DNA of 43,139 nucleotides from Planctomycetota bacterium (GTDB lineage Bacteria; Planctomycetota; UBA1135; UBA2386). Below, piece by piece: positions 19,542 to 29,800 of this stretch; within the stretch, counting starts at the first letter, position 1; each line of letters begins with the position of its first letter. Both the position numbers and the translations under genes were made by a program. The stretch spans positions 1 through 43,139 of the forward strand of contig VGZG01000025.1 of assembly GCA_016872675.1 (NCBI GenBank). The letters are read 5' to 3'. The notes under the pieces were generated by a model, which saw nothing but the letters and a program-made list of their open reading frames with translations, searched no databases and had not been told where the DNA came from.

Positions 19542-20255
19542 ATGCCCTCGTCCCAGGACCTACCGACCGCGGCGCGCCAACGCACGCTGCGCGAGCTGAG
19601 CAAACGCCTCGGCCACGTTTTCGAGGACCTCGGCCTGCTCGATCGCGCGCTGACGCACGCTTCGACCGGCAACGAGGGCAAGGCCAGCTACGAACGGCTC
19701 GAGTTCCTCGGCGACGCGTTCCTGAACTTCGCCGTCGCCGATGTGCTGTTCTGCGCTGACGCCGAAGTCGCCGAGGGCCACCTGACCGAGACCCGTGCGC
19801 GCATCGTCAGCCGCAAGCCGCTGGCCGAGGCGGCGCGCCGGCTGGACCTCGTCACCCACCTCGCCTCGGGCAAGGGCCTGCGCGACGCCGAGCGCAACAG
19901 CGAGCGCATCCTCGCCGACCTCGTCGAGGCGGTGCTGGGCGCCGTGCTGATCGACGGTGGCGTCGCGGCGGCACGCAAATTCGTTCGCCGCCACGTGCTC
20001 CCCAAGGGCGAACTCGGGGACAACCCTCACAACGGCACCGACAGCAAGACCGCGCTGCTGCATTGGTGCCAGCACCACAAGCTCGGCCAGCCGCGGTACG
20101 AGTTGGTCGAGACCAACGGCCTGCAGCATGAGCAGGAATTCGTGGTCGCTGCCAAGGTCATCGACGGCCGCGACGCGGTGGGCCGCGCGCGCACCAAGCG
20201 CGCCGCCGAGAAGCTCGCCGCGGCCGCGTTGCTGTCGACGCTTCGCCGCGATTGA
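19542..20255 (+). CDS. rnc: Ribonuclease III
   Basis: The 237-residue protein cuts double-stranded RNA and matures rRNA. The nuclease domain carries the signature ERLEFLGDA (residues 51-59; catalytic Glu54 and Asp58) and the second acidic cluster in 'ERILADLVEAVLGAVLIDGG'. A double-stranded RNA-binding domain fills the C-terminus (about residues 165-235: 'DSKTALLHWCQHHKLGQP' to 'RTKRAAEKLAAAALL'). The length is normal. The ATG at 19542 has no Shine-Dalgarno sequence; TAGCCT at 19523-19528 lies 13 bases upstream, another very short leader. It follows typA closely but probably has its own promoter. Confidence 0.96.
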   Translation: MPSSQDLPTAARQRTLRELSKRLGHVFEDLGLLDRALTHASTGNEGKASYERLEFLGDAFLNFAVADVLFCADAEVAEGHLTETRARIVSRKPLAEAARRLDLVTHLASGKGLRDAERNSERILADLVEAVLGAVLIDGGVAAARKFVRRHVLPKGELGDNPHNGTDSKTALLHWCQHHKLGQPRYELVETNGLQHEQEFVVAAKVIDGRDAVGRARTKRAAEKLAAAALLSTLRRD

Positions 20256-20784
20256 GAGCGGCAGACCGCGCGGAACACAACCCTCGCCCGTCGGCGCCGT
20301 CGAGCGCAGGGACTTCCCCGGCTCGATGCGCTCGCCGGCATCCCGGATGACCGGCGCGCGCGACGCGTTGCGCGCGCAAGCAGCGCCGTATGCGCCGCGC
20401 CGTGGGCGTTGTGGAATCGCGCCGGCCCCGGTTCGTAGCGGGTAACTCCTCATCATTCGGCCCAGAGCGCACGCCAACCTTCCCTTTGCGCGCAGCAGCG
20501 CGCCCGTCCGGCAAGAAGCGAGACGACTTGAGGAAGCGTGGCCTACGGCGCCGTTCAGCGCCGACACGCGGCTCGCCGCAAGGCGGCCCCCCCAGTCCTC
20601 GCGGAAGCGGACGGTGACCCCATGAGCGAGGCAACGGGATGGAACAGCGTCACCACGGCTGGCAACTCACGACTGCCGTCACCACCCGCTTCGGCGCGGC
20701 AATCGACTGCCGGGCGCGCACAGCTGGTCGTCGAGCTACAACCAGCTCTTCCCGCTGCTGCCGCTGTTCGCCGCGCCCGGCCTC
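20256..20784. other. Long gene-poor stretch with a segment shared with the 23.6-kb region
   Basis: Over 500 bases without a supported gene. The segment 20505-20526 (cgtccggcaagaagcgagac + ga) matches 23648-23669 at 19 of 22 positions, and the neighbouring GCGCACGCC[A/G]AC and ATnGGCCCA[C/G]AG-like words also recur in the same order. Both copies lie upstream of genes with the same C-terminal module. The frame of the next gene is open from 20626 but has no ATG there; a different frame holds an ATG at 20623. The end of this stretch may therefore be the frameshifted 5' part of the next gene. Confidence 0.45.
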
Positions 20785-21279
20785 GTGCAGCAACTGGACC
20801 TACGCCAGGACGGCAGCATGGACCTGGTCGTGCTCGGCATGCGCGGAGCCGGCGGCACGGCCGCGACGACCTGCGTCGCGACGCTGATCAACATGACGCC
20901 GGGCCAGTTCGGCGACGCGCGCATGGCGAAGGTCGGCGAGCCGAGCGGCGGCCTGCCGAAACCGGGCAATCTCGGCTTCGCGTGCACGCTGCAGAACATC
21001 CAGGGCGGCAGCCTGTGCGGGCTGGCCTGGGGCCCGCTGGGCTACGAGCGCCTGTTCACGTCCTACGGCATCGATGTGCACATGGTTCCGGTCGAGTACA
21101 GCGCCGCAGCCCTGGCCTCGGGCGCCGGCATCAACGATGGCTTCTTCAGCGTCGCGCTGCCGATCCCGAACGTCCCGGCGCTGGTCGGCGACGCCGGCTA
21201 CTTCCAGTTCGCCTACTACGACCACGTATCGGGCACATTCGGCGGCACGCAAGCAACCGGCCTGTCGATCGGTCACTGA
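20785..21279 (+). CDS. Secreted-protein fragment with FG-GAP end and C-terminal surface module; probably truncated
   Basis: The 164-residue product aligns with the last 200 residues of the protein at 23772-25643. DLRQDGSMDLVVLGM matches DLKGDGAPDLLVLAL (a final FG-GAP calcium-loop repeat). CTLQNIQGGSLCGLAWG matches CTLQNVQGGCLAGLIWG, and ALPIPNVPALVGDAGYFQF matches ALPIPNDPALVGEFGAFQY, to the end. The roughly 430 N-terminal residues, including a signal peptide and five repeats, are missing. The first possible start is GTG at 20785, inside the repeat, with no Shine-Dalgarno sequence. I take it as the remains of a deleted or frameshifted paralogue, though the coding sequence that remains is clean. 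Confidence 0.55.
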   Translation: MQQLDLRQDGSMDLVVLGMRGAGGTAATTCVATLINMTPGQFGDARMAKVGEPSGGLPKPGNLGFACTLQNIQGGSLCGLAWGPLGYERLFTSYGIDVHMVPVEYSAAALASGAGINDGFFSVALPIPNVPALVGDAGYFQFAYYDHVSGTFGGTQATGLSIGH

Positions 21280-21295
21280 CTCGGACAACCGGCAC

Positions 21296-21315
21296 GCGGA
21301 GCTACCGCGCTCCGC
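21296..21315 (+). terminator. Weak hairpin after the truncated secreted-protein gene
   Basis: A perfect 7-bp stem (gcggagc / gctccgc) with a 6-base loop begins 17 bases after the stop codon at 21279. There is no T run. Confidence 0.3.
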
Positions 21316-21555
21316 CCATGCCATGGCGGCCCGCCTTAACCGTGTTCGCCCGACCGCACGCGACGCGCACGGGCGCGCGTCCCGCGACGCAACGCCCCTA
21401 CCCCAACGTACACGGACGTGGTACCATGCGTGCGTAGGGGAACGTTGCACCGTGGCACTTTGGGACTGCCCACCACCAGCGCCGCGATCGACGACCCGCT
21501 CGTTTTACTCTTTGCTCGCCACTTTTCTCGCAAGCCGTCACGGCACTAAACACCC

Positions 21556-23328
21556 ATGCACAAGATTCTCGCCGCCTTCGTTGGCACTGCGACCCTCGTC
21601 GCCACCGCCCAGGCTCAGGTCAACTACCCGCTGCAGACATTCAACGCGAACTCCGCCGGCTGGACCATCACCGGCGGCTACCTGCCGGCGTGGAACGGCA
21701 CGATGTCCGTCTGCAGCGGCGGCCACCTGCGCACCAACCTCTACGTGCCCGGCACGCAGGGCAACTTCACGTCGCCGCTGCTCGGCGCGTCGAACGGCGG
21801 CTCGACGACGCTGACGTTCGACTACCGCATCCACGATTACGTCAGCAACACCTCGATCGGACCGCCCTCGGCGCCGCCGTTCGGCACCACCAACATCCAG
21901 ATCGGCGCGTCCGCGGCCGGCCCGTGGACGACGGTGTCGACCTTCTCCGACGAGGCGCAGTCCGCGACCTGCATCAACAAGTCCATCACGTTCGCGCCGC
22001 CGGCCGGCGCGCTGTTCGTCCGCCTGAACAACGTCTACTCGGGCGGTGACAACTGGTGGTGCTTCGACAACATCTCGGTCGTCGAATCGGCGGGCGGCTG
22101 CTCCGGCACGCCGGCGCCCGGCAACACGACCGGTCCGGCCGCCGCCGTCTGCCCCGGCCAGTCGTTCACGCTCGGCCTGCAGAACTCGACGTCGGGCAAC
22201 GGCGTGACCTACCAGTGGTTCGAGAGCGCCGTCGGCGCGACGGGTCCGTGGACCGCGGTCGGCACGAGCTCCGCGTCCTACACGACGTCGCAGGCGGTCG
22301 ACACGTGGTACTACTGCGCGGTGACCTGCGCCGCCTCCACGGCGACGGGCAACAGCGCCGTCCTGGCGGTCCCGATGGCGGCTGCCGTCGCGGCGTTCCC
22401 GCGTGACTTCGAAGGCGGCTGCGGTGGCATCAGCGCGGCCGGCTGGTCGGTCAGCGGCGCCAACCTGCCGTTCCTCGCGCCGGTCAGCGCCTTCGGCATC
22501 GGCAACAACGCGGCGAAGTTCGACTTCTGGAACTGGGCCGCCGGCACGTCGGCGATCCTTACCAGCCCGACCTTCCCGGCCACGGCCGCCGGCACGAAGT
22601 GCTTCTTCGACGTCGCCGGCACGCAGTACCTGCCGGACCTGACCCTGATCGACCAGATCACGCTGGAAGCGTCGAACGACGGCGGCGTCACCTGGGCCGC
22701 GGTCGCGGTCATGAACAACGCGGCGACGGGCGTGCTCCGCACGGCCAACCCGGTCAACCCGAACTTCGCGCCGACGGCTGGCGACTGGGCGAGCCTCGAC
22801 TATGTGCTGCCGGCCGGCACCACCACGATCCGCTTCAACGCGCTGTGCGGCTACGGCAACACGGTCGTGCTGGACAACATCTCGGTCGGCATCCTGCCGT
22901 CGTCGCGTCACACCAAGTACGGCGCCGCGTGCCAGGCGGGCTTCGCGCTGGGCGCGTCGCCGGCGCCGGTTGCAGGCACGACGTACGCCTACAACCAGGC
23001 GGGCATCCCCGAGGCCGCGACGGGCTCGAGCATCTACTTCGGCGTGATGATCCTGAGCTTCGGCCAGGACTTCGTCGGCACGCCGCTGAACGTCCTCACC
23101 GCCGGCGTCGTCGACTCGCCGTGCAGAACGCACGTCACGTCGTTCGACGCGCTGCTGACCTACGTCAGCCCGACGCCAATCAACAACTCGGTCACGCTGG
23201 CGATCCCCGGCGGCGTCTCGGGCGTGCTGCTGTACGCGCAGTCGGCCGCCCTGGTCGTGCCGGTCGCCCCGAACAACGCGGGCATCGTCACCAGCAACGC
23301 CATCCGCACGTTCATCAACACGTTCTGA
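21556..23328 (+). CDS. Secreted multidomain beta-sandwich protein with Ig-like domain
   Basis: The 590-residue protein has a signal peptide (MHKILAAFVGTATLVATAQAQ). The first domain (about 22-180) resembles MAM or 'choice-of-anchor' folds ('SGGDNWWCFDNISVVE' at its end). Next comes an Ig-like domain (about 185-275) starting 'GNTTGPAAAVCPGQSFTL', with a cysteine pair at each end, of the type common in secreted Bacteroidota proteins. A second MAM-like domain (about 280-450) ends 'NTVVLDNISVGI'. The last 140 residues begin 'HTKYGAACQAGFALG' and look like a C-terminal surface or sorting module of planctomycete secreted proteins. No catalytic residues are evident; binding or adhesion is a guess. 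A strong terminator follows. Confidence 0.7.
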   Translation: MHKILAAFVGTATLVATAQAQVNYPLQTFNANSAGWTITGGYLPAWNGTMSVCSGGHLRTNLYVPGTQGNFTSPLLGASNGGSTTLTFDYRIHDYVSNTSIGPPSAPPFGTTNIQIGASAAGPWTTVSTFSDEAQSATCINKSITFAPPAGALFVRLNNVYSGGDNWWCFDNISVVESAGGCSGTPAPGNTTGPAAAVCPGQSFTLGLQNSTSGNGVTYQWFESAVGATGPWTAVGTSSASYTTSQAVDTWYYCAVTCAASTATGNSAVLAVPMAAAVAAFPRDFEGGCGGISAAGWSVSGANLPFLAPVSAFGIGNNAAKFDFWNWAAGTSAILTSPTFPATAAGTKCFFDVAGTQYLPDLTLIDQITLEASNDGGVTWAAVAVMNNAATGVLRTANPVNPNFAPTAGDWASLDYVLPAGTTTIRFNALCGYGNTVVLDNISVGILPSSRHTKYGAACQAGFALGASPAPVAGTTYAYNQAGIPEAATGSSIYFGVMILSFGQDFVGTPLNVLTAGVVDSPCRTHVTSFDALLTYVSPTPINNSVTLAIPGGVSGVLLYAQSAALVVPVAPNNAGIVTSNAIRTFINTF

Positions 23329-23364
23329 CGTGCTGACTGCAGGCCCGGCCGACGCCGGACCCGC

Positions 23365-23412
23365 CGCCGCCGGCCCGCCGTCGCCCTGCGCGATGGCGGG
23401 CCGGCGGCGTTT
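23365..23412 (+). terminator. Strong rho-independent-type terminator
   Basis: A perfect 15-bp GC stem pairs 23365-23379 with 23395-23409. It can be extended inward by four more pairs (one G-T) to a 7-base loop, and TTT follows at 23410-23412. It starts 36 bases after the secreted Ig-like protein gene. Confidence 0.75.
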
Positions 23413-23771
23413 CCGGCCGACGCCTCGCGCGGCCCCTGCCGTGCCGGCCGCTCGTGCCAGTGCGGATTGTTCGCTGATCGCGCCGAGGCCTGCGGCGCGG
23501 AACGCTGCCTCGCGCGCACCCCAAGCTTATGCATTTCGCGGGTTTGCGCCCTTCCGGCACGCGTCTGCGCACATCGGCCCACAGGAAAATCCCCCTTCAG
23601 GTCCGCCGCCGCGCACGCCGACTTCCTTGCTGAACAAGCATGCGCCGCGTCCGGCAGGAACCGTGACGAGGCGATGCGATCCGGGCCGCGACGGCACACC
23701 GCCGCGACCAGACCCCCGCGGACCGCATCCCCCGCCTTCGGCTGCCGTCGCGCACGCACCGAGGTGCAGCG
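23413..23771. other. Gene-free upstream region of the FG-GAP protein
   Basis: About 360 bases with no supported gene. It contains 23648-23669, the partner of the segment at 20505-20526, about 100 bases before the start of the FG-GAP gene. I could not place a convincing promoter. On the minus strand both shared copies can be read as SSRFLPD, so a decayed coding origin is possible. Confidence 0.4.
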
Positions 23772-25643
23772 ATGGGCAAGCAAGGGAAGCATCGTGGCCG
23801 TGGTGATCATCGCGCCGCACTGCGCGGCACGACGTGGTTGGCGTTCGCGGCTTCGGCCGTCGGGCAGGTCCCAGCGCCGTTCCTGCCGCCGGTCCCCGTC
23901 CTCGCGAACAGCCGCAGCGCCATCGCGGCGATCGCCGAGTGCAATCGCGACAGCAGCCCGGACATCCTGGCGCTCGGCGAGAACGCGATGACGAGCGGCT
24001 CGGCCGTGCCGGCCAGCGGCGGCGTGTCGCTGCCCGGCATGCTGGTGACGTCGCTCGACGAATCGGGCCGCGCGCTCGCCGTCGACGCGCCCGGCCCGCT
24101 GCTGCCGGTGTTGCCCGACGACGGCACGACGGGCGCTGCGGCGCTCGCCGCCGGCGACCTCGACGGCGACGGCCGCGACGACCTCGTCGTCGTCGGCCTC
24201 GACGGCGCGATCGAGTGGCGGCGCAATCGCGGCGCCACGACGCTCGGCGGCTCGGACTTCGGCGTCGGCGGCGCGCTCGCCGACCTGACGTGGCTCGGCG
24301 AGGTCGCGCCGCCGCATGCGCGGTACCGCGTGCCCGCGGCGCGCGTGCTCGACGTCGACCGCGACGGCGACCACGACGTGTTCGTCGCCGGCACGGTGCA
24401 CGAGCGCGGCACGAACCACCCGCTGGCGTCGTTCGTGCTGCTGTGTCGCAACCAGGGCAATGGCGCGTTCACGACCTTGCGGCGCAAGTTCGCCGGCAAC
24501 GTCGTCGACGCCGCGTTCGCCGACTTCGATCGCGACGGTGACTTCGAGCAGATCGCCGTCCTCGTCGAGGTCGGCGCGCCGGGCGCGTTCGCCGACGAAC
24601 TGCGCCACTTCGCCTTCGGCGGCAGTTCGCTGCTGCCGGTCGGCAGCCCGCTGCCGCTCGGCCCCGGTCGCGCGACCGCGCTCGCGCTCGCCGACGTCGA
24701 CGGCGACGGGCAGATGGACTACGTCGTCGCGCAGAACGACTGGTCGCCCGCAGGCCCGATCGGCGCGCTGGCGTGGTACGGCGGCAATGGCCAAGGCCAG
24801 CTGCTCGCCGGCTCGTGGGGCGCGATCCCGCTGCCGGCGAACGGCACGGGCCTCGGCGATCCGATCGTCGCGCTCATAGCGGGCGACTGGAACAATGACG
24901 GCGTCGACGACGTCGCCGCGATCCGCGCGTACGCGACTTCAACGATCACGCCGAACGGCATCGCCACGGCAAGCGCGCCAAGCGATCTCTTGATCGCGTG
25001 CGGACCCGGCTTGCCGTTCTACACGGCGATCGCGCTGCCGCTGCCGGGCGCGCACAACGCCACAACCATCGCGCTGCCGCCGTCGGTAGCGATGCCACTC
25101 GATGCGCTGCCCGCGCTACTCCGGCCGATCGACCTCAAGGGCGACGGCGCGCCCGACCTGCTGGTGCTCGCCCTCGACGCCAGCGACGGCGTTGGCGCCA
25201 TGGCGATCGCCGTCAATGACGCGCCGCTCGCCCCGGGCGCGCCACGCCTCGCGGCGCTCGGCCAGGGCACTGGCGGCAATCCGCTGCACGAAGCGCGCCT
25301 GGGCTTCGACGGTGGCGCGCCGCGCATCGGCAACGCCGCCTTCCGCTGCACGCTGCAGAACGTGCAGGGCGGCTGCCTCGCCGGCCTGATCTGGGGCTGG
25401 TTCGGCTACGCCGACCTGTTCCCGGTCCACGGCTTCATGATGCACCTGATGCCGTCCGAGTTCGGCGTCGCGTCGCTGACCAGCGGCACAGCCGCCGGCG
25501 AAGGCTTCGCGACCTTCGCCTTGCCGATCCCGAACGACCCCGCGCTGGTCGGCGAGTTCGGCGCGTTCCAGTACGCGTACTACGACCATGTCGTCGGCGC
25601 GTTCGGCGGCTCGCAGGGCACGAGCCTCTGGATCGGCCAGTAG
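23772..25643 (+). CDS. Secreted FG-GAP/VCBS-repeat protein
   Basis: The 623-residue protein has a basic N-terminus and a short hydrophobic segment ('TTWLAFAASAVGQ') that probably acts as signal peptide. It carries six DxDxDG-like calcium loops of FG-GAP/VCBS repeats: DLDGDGRDD, DVDRDGDHD, DFDRDGDFE, DVDGDGQMD, DWNNDGVDD and DLKGDGAPD, which together should form a beta-propeller. The last 120 residues are the module shared with the truncated gene at 20785 (CTLQNVQGG..., ALPIPNDPALVG...). Such proteins are surface or matrix proteins; no enzymatic residues are evident. The ATG at 23772 is the first in frame after the gap. The N-terminus is unusually polar for a signal, so a start slightly downstream is possible. 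Confidence 0.75.
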   Translation: MGKQGKHRGRGDHRAALRGTTWLAFAASAVGQVPAPFLPPVPVLANSRSAIAAIAECNRDSSPDILALGENAMTSGSAVPASGGVSLPGMLVTSLDESGRALAVDAPGPLLPVLPDDGTTGAAALAAGDLDGDGRDDLVVVGLDGAIEWRRNRGATTLGGSDFGVGGALADLTWLGEVAPPHARYRVPAARVLDVDRDGDHDVFVAGTVHERGTNHPLASFVLLCRNQGNGAFTTLRRKFAGNVVDAAFADFDRDGDFEQIAVLVEVGAPGAFADELRHFAFGGSSLLPVGSPLPLGPGRATALALADVDGDGQMDYVVAQNDWSPAGPIGALAWYGGNGQGQLLAGSWGAIPLPANGTGLGDPIVALIAGDWNNDGVDDVAAIRAYATSTITPNGIATASAPSDLLIACGPGLPFYTAIALPLPGAHNATTIALPPSVAMPLDALPALLRPIDLKGDGAPDLLVLALDASDGVGAMAIAVNDAPLAPGAPRLAALGQGTGGNPLHEARLGFDGGAPRIGNAAFRCTLQNVQGGCLAGLIWGWFGYADLFPVHGFMMHLMPSEFGVASLTSGTAAGEGFATFALPIPNDPALVGEFGAFQYAYYDHVVGAFGGSQGTSLWIGQ

Positions 25644-25695
25644 GCCGCGCCGCGCCGTTGCGCGCGTCGCGTCGGCCCACCACCATGGTCCGACG

Positions 25696-26538
25696 ATGAC
25701 GACGATCGCATTGCTCGGGACTGGCCTGCTCGGGTCGGCCATGGTCGAGAACCTGCTGCAGAAGGGCTGCGCCGTGCGCGTGTGGAACCGTACGCGCGAC
25801 AAACTGGCGCCCCTGGTGGCGAAGGGCGCCATCGCCACCGCCGACCCCGCCGACTGCGTCCGCGGCGCCGACCGCGCGCACCTCGTGCTGACCGACGACG
25901 CTGTCGTCGACGCGGTGCTGGCGCAGGCGCTGCCGGGCCTCGGCCGCAGCGTGCCAGTCTACGACCACAGCACCAACCTGCCGGCCAAGGTCGCCGCGCG
26001 CTTCGCCGCGCTGCGCGCGCAGGGCGTTCGCTACGTCTCGGCGCCGGCCTTCATGTCGCCGACCAACGCGCGCGAAGCGTCGGGCCTGCTGGTCTACGCC
26101 GCGCCGGCCGCCGAGCACGCGGGCATCGAGGCCGACCTCGCGCCGATGACCGGCAAGGTGTGGCACGCTGGCGAACGGCCCGATCTTGCCGCCGTGCACA
26201 AGCTCGCCGGCAACTCGGTGTTCTTCGCGCTCGCTTCCGCGATGGCCGACGTGCTGGCGATCGGCGCCGGCAGCGGCGTGCCGGCCGAGCAGATGCTCGC
26301 CTTCTACGACGTGTTCAAGCCGGGCATGGCGCTCGGCTACCTCGGCCACCGCGTCGCGCGGGGCGGCGCTGGTCGCGCCAGCTTCGAACTGCAGATGGCG
26401 CGCAAGGACGTGCGGCTGTGCCACGAGGCGGCCGGCAAGGAACCCTTGCTGGTGCTGCCCGCGGTGGCGGCGGCGATGGATCGCGCGCTGGCGCAGGGCC
26501 AGGCGCAGAACGACTACGCGGTGTTCACGCGCGCGTGA
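25696..26538 (+). CDS. NAD(P)-dependent beta-hydroxyacid dehydrogenase family protein
   Basis: The 280-residue protein belongs to the 3-hydroxyisobutyrate dehydrogenase-like family. It has the Rossmann GTGLLGSAM loop (Gly8, Gly10, Gly13) and WNRTRDK after the second strand, where Arg suggests NADP preference. 'VYDHSTNLPAK' takes the place of the usual DxST substrate loop, 'SAPAFMSPTNAREAS' the place of DAPVSGG, and Lys169 in HKLAGN is the catalytic lysine. An all-alpha C-terminal domain follows ('FELQMARKDVRLCHEAAGK'). The deviating 'PAFMSP' loop makes the substrate unpredictable: a small 3-hydroxy acid or an aldehyde (glyoxylate reductase-type) are options. The ATG at 25696 directly precedes the first beta strand. 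Confidence 0.85.
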   Translation: MTTIALLGTGLLGSAMVENLLQKGCAVRVWNRTRDKLAPLVAKGAIATADPADCVRGADRAHLVLTDDAVVDAVLAQALPGLGRSVPVYDHSTNLPAKVAARFAALRAQGVRYVSAPAFMSPTNAREASGLLVYAAPAAEHAGIEADLAPMTGKVWHAGERPDLAAVHKLAGNSVFFALASAMADVLAIGAGSGVPAEQMLAFYDVFKPGMALGYLGHRVARGGAGRASFELQMARKDVRLCHEAAGKEPLLVLPAVAAAMDRALAQGQAQNDYAVFTRA

Positions 26539-26854
26539 GCGATCGTCTGAGGTCGGCCTTCGGAAATCAGCCGACGGAATCTGCTTGCGGCGCCCCGCGC
26601 CGCGCCGCCGGGACCTCCCGCGCTCGCTTGCGCCCGGCCGTCCCGGCATCATCTCGCCGCTGCACATCCAGGGAGGCGGCGGGGCGGGGCGTGAATCGCG
26701 CAGCGCAGGCGGTCTCTCCTTCGCAATGACCGGACCGACGCGATCGGCCCACCGTCGCGATCGCCTGAGCGGGCACCGACGCGGACCCTGCGAACACGGC
26801 AACAGCAGGATGGCGCCTCGCCGCTCCGGCCGCCTAACCTCTCCGCCCCGCAAC
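26539..26854. other. Gene-free stretch before mfd
   Basis: About 315 bases. A 6-bp hairpin with a long loop lies just after the dehydrogenase stop (26552-26575). CCTAACCT at 26833-26840 is the likely mfd -10 region. Nothing else is recognisable. Confidence 0.4.
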
Positions 26855-29800
26855 GTGCCGCCCTCCCCCGCCCAACGCCTCGTCGACGCCTTCGCCGGCC
26901 TGCCGGTGACGCGCACGCTGTGCGAACAGGTCGCCCTGGGCAGCCAGCGCAAGGCCGGCGGGCTGTGGGGCGCTTCGGCCGGCCTGCTGGTCGCCGTGCT
27001 GCAGCAACGCCACAAGGGTGCTTCGCTGATCCTGACCGCCGACGACGTCGACAGCCTGCAGCTGCAGACCGATCTCGCGGCCTTCGGCGTGCCGTCGCAC
27101 GTGCTGCTGCGGCAGGAGCAGAGCGACGACGGCCAGCCCGATCCGACGACGCGCAGCGAGCGGCAGAAGGCGCTGCAGCGGCACGCCGCCGACAAGGCGC
27201 CGCTCTTGTGCGGCATCGAGGCCTTGCTGCAGCCGGTGGCGACGCCGAAGGCGCTAGCGCGCGCGCAGCTCGGGCTGCACGCCGGCCAGACGATCGACCG
27301 CGTGCAGGTGCTGCAGAAAGCGCAAGCTGCCGGCCTGCGGCAGGTGCCGCTGGTGCTCGCACCCGGCGAGTGCAGCGTGCGCGGCGACGTCGTCGACCTG
27401 TTCCCGATGGCGGCCGAGCAGGCCGTGCGCCTGGAGTTCTTCGACCGCACGCTGGAGTCAATCCGCACGTTCGACCCGAGCACGCAGCGCACGCTCGTCG
27501 TGCACGAGCGCTACGCGCTGGCGCTCGGCGGCAAGGACGCCGACGAGGATGGGGCGGTGCTGCGCCACTTGACGCCGTCGCGCACGCTGGTGCTCGCCTA
27601 CGAGCCGCTGCGCATCGAGGAGCGCATCGCGCGCCTCGCCGCGTTCGCGCCCGACCTGCGCGCCGCCGTGCAGGAGATCCAGGACACGCTACGGCCGTGC
27701 GCGCGCGTCGACATCAGCTCGCTGCCGAGCCACGACCTCGACTACAAGGTGCTCTCGGCCGGCAGCGCCGTCGGCTCCGGCGAGGCCGATCCCGCCGGCC
27801 GGCTGCGCAGCATCCGCGGCGTGCTGGGCCGCGTGCTGCTGTTCTGCCGCAGTGACGACGAACGCGACCGCTTGCAGGAGATCTTCGCGCACAAGGGCGT
27901 CGACCTCGCGGCCGAGAAGGTCGAGCTGCTGCCCGGCGCGATCAGTCGCGGCTTCCGCGTCCCCGACCTGCAGACAACGGCGCTGAGCAATGTCGAGTTC
28001 GCCGGCGTGCCGCAGCAGGCGCGCGTGCGCGAGCGGCAGGTGATGCCGAGCCGCGCCATCCAGAGCTTCTTCGAGCTCGGCCCCGGCGACCTCGTCGTGC
28101 ACGCGGTGCACGGCATCGCGCGCTTCGAGGGCACCGAGCTGGTGACGCGCGGCCAGGGCGCCGAGGAACACCTGCGGCTGTGCTTCCAGGACGAGGTCAA
28201 GCTGCTCGTGCCGGCGAGCAAGATCCACCTCGTCCAGAAGTACGTCGGTAGCGGCGGCAAGGCGCCGCTCGACAAGCTCGGCGGCAAGGGCTTCCAGAAG
28301 CGCAAGGAGCAGGTGCAGGAGGCCCTGTTCGACCTCGCCGCCGAACTGCTGGATGTGCAGAGCAAGCGCGCGCTGGTCAAGCGCCCGCCGTACCCGCAGG
28401 ACGCGCTCGAACGCGACTTCCTCGACGCCTTCGCCTTCCGCGACACACAGGACCAGGCGCGCGCGTGGACCGAGATCCAGGCCGACCTCGCCAAGGAATC
28501 GCCAATGGACCGGCTGCTGTGCGGCGACGTCGGCTTCGGCAAGACCGAGATTGCGTTGCGCACGGCCTTCCGCGTGGCGCTCAGCGGCCGACAGGTCGCC
28601 GTGCTGTGCCCGACGACGATTCTCGCCGAGCAGCACGCGCGCACGTTCGCGCGCCGCTGCGAGCCCTTCGGCCTGTCGGTCGAGATGCTGTCGCGCTACC
28701 GCACCGGCGCCGACCGGCGCGCGATCGAGGACAAGCTCGGCAGGGGCAACGTCGACATCGTCATCGGCACCCACCAGCTGCTCGGCAACGACGTCGCCTT
28801 CCACGACCTGGCGCTGGTCGTCGTCGACGAGGAGCAGCGCTTCGGCGTGCGGCAGAAGGAGCGGCTCAAGCAGTTGCGCGCCGAGGTCGACGTGCTGACG
28901 CTGTCGGCGACGCCGATCCCACGCACGCTGCACGGCTCGCTGCTCGGCATCCGCGGCATCAGCACGCTCGACAACCCGCCACCAGGCCGCCAGGAGGTCG
29001 AGACGCGCGTGCTGTTCCGCGACGACCGCGTGCTGCAGGACGCGATCGCGCGCGAGCTCGCGCGCCAGGGGCAGGTGTTCGTGCTGCACAACCGCATCAG
29101 CGAGCTGGAGCCGCTGGCGGTCCGCGTCCGTCAGCTGTGCCCCGGCGCGCGCGTCGCCATCGGCCACGGCCAGATGACCGAGGCCGAGATCGAGAAGACC
29201 GTGCGCGCGTTCGTGCGCGGCGACTTCGACGTGCTGGTCAGCACCACCATCGTCGAAAACGGGCTCGACATCGGTCGTGCCAACACCATCTTGATCGACA
29301 AGGCCGACCTCTTCGGCCTCGCCGAACTGCACCAACTGCGCGGCCGCGTCGGCCGCAGCAGCGAGAAAGCCTACTGCTACCTGCTGCTCGACCGCGACGA
29401 GCCGCCGGGCATGGAGGCGAAGGCCCGGCTGAAGGCGCTCGAGGAGTTCTCGCACCTGGGAGCTGGCTTCGCGATCGCGATGAAGGACCTGGAGATCCGC
29501 GGCGCTGGCAACCTGCTCGGCCCGCAGCAGTCCGGCCACATCGCCTCGGTCGGCTACGACATGTACTGCCAGCTGCTGCGCGCCGCCGTCGACACGGCGA
29601 AGACACAGCGGCCGAACGCGGCGCAGGTGGTCGAGGTCGACGTCGACCTGCGCGTGCAGGCGTTCCTGCCGCAGGACTTCCTCGCCGACCCGCGCCAGCG
29701 CCTCGAACTGCTGCGCGAGATGGACGAGGCGACCGACGACGACAAGCTGCGCGAGCTCGAGGCCGAGCTCAAGGACCGCTACGGCAAGCTGCCGACGCCA

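Noticed and set aside
21401-21447. Imperfect inverted repeat around the words CCCCAACGT and AACGTTG before the Ig-like protein gene
   Set aside because: Too many mismatches to support a regulator site or terminator.
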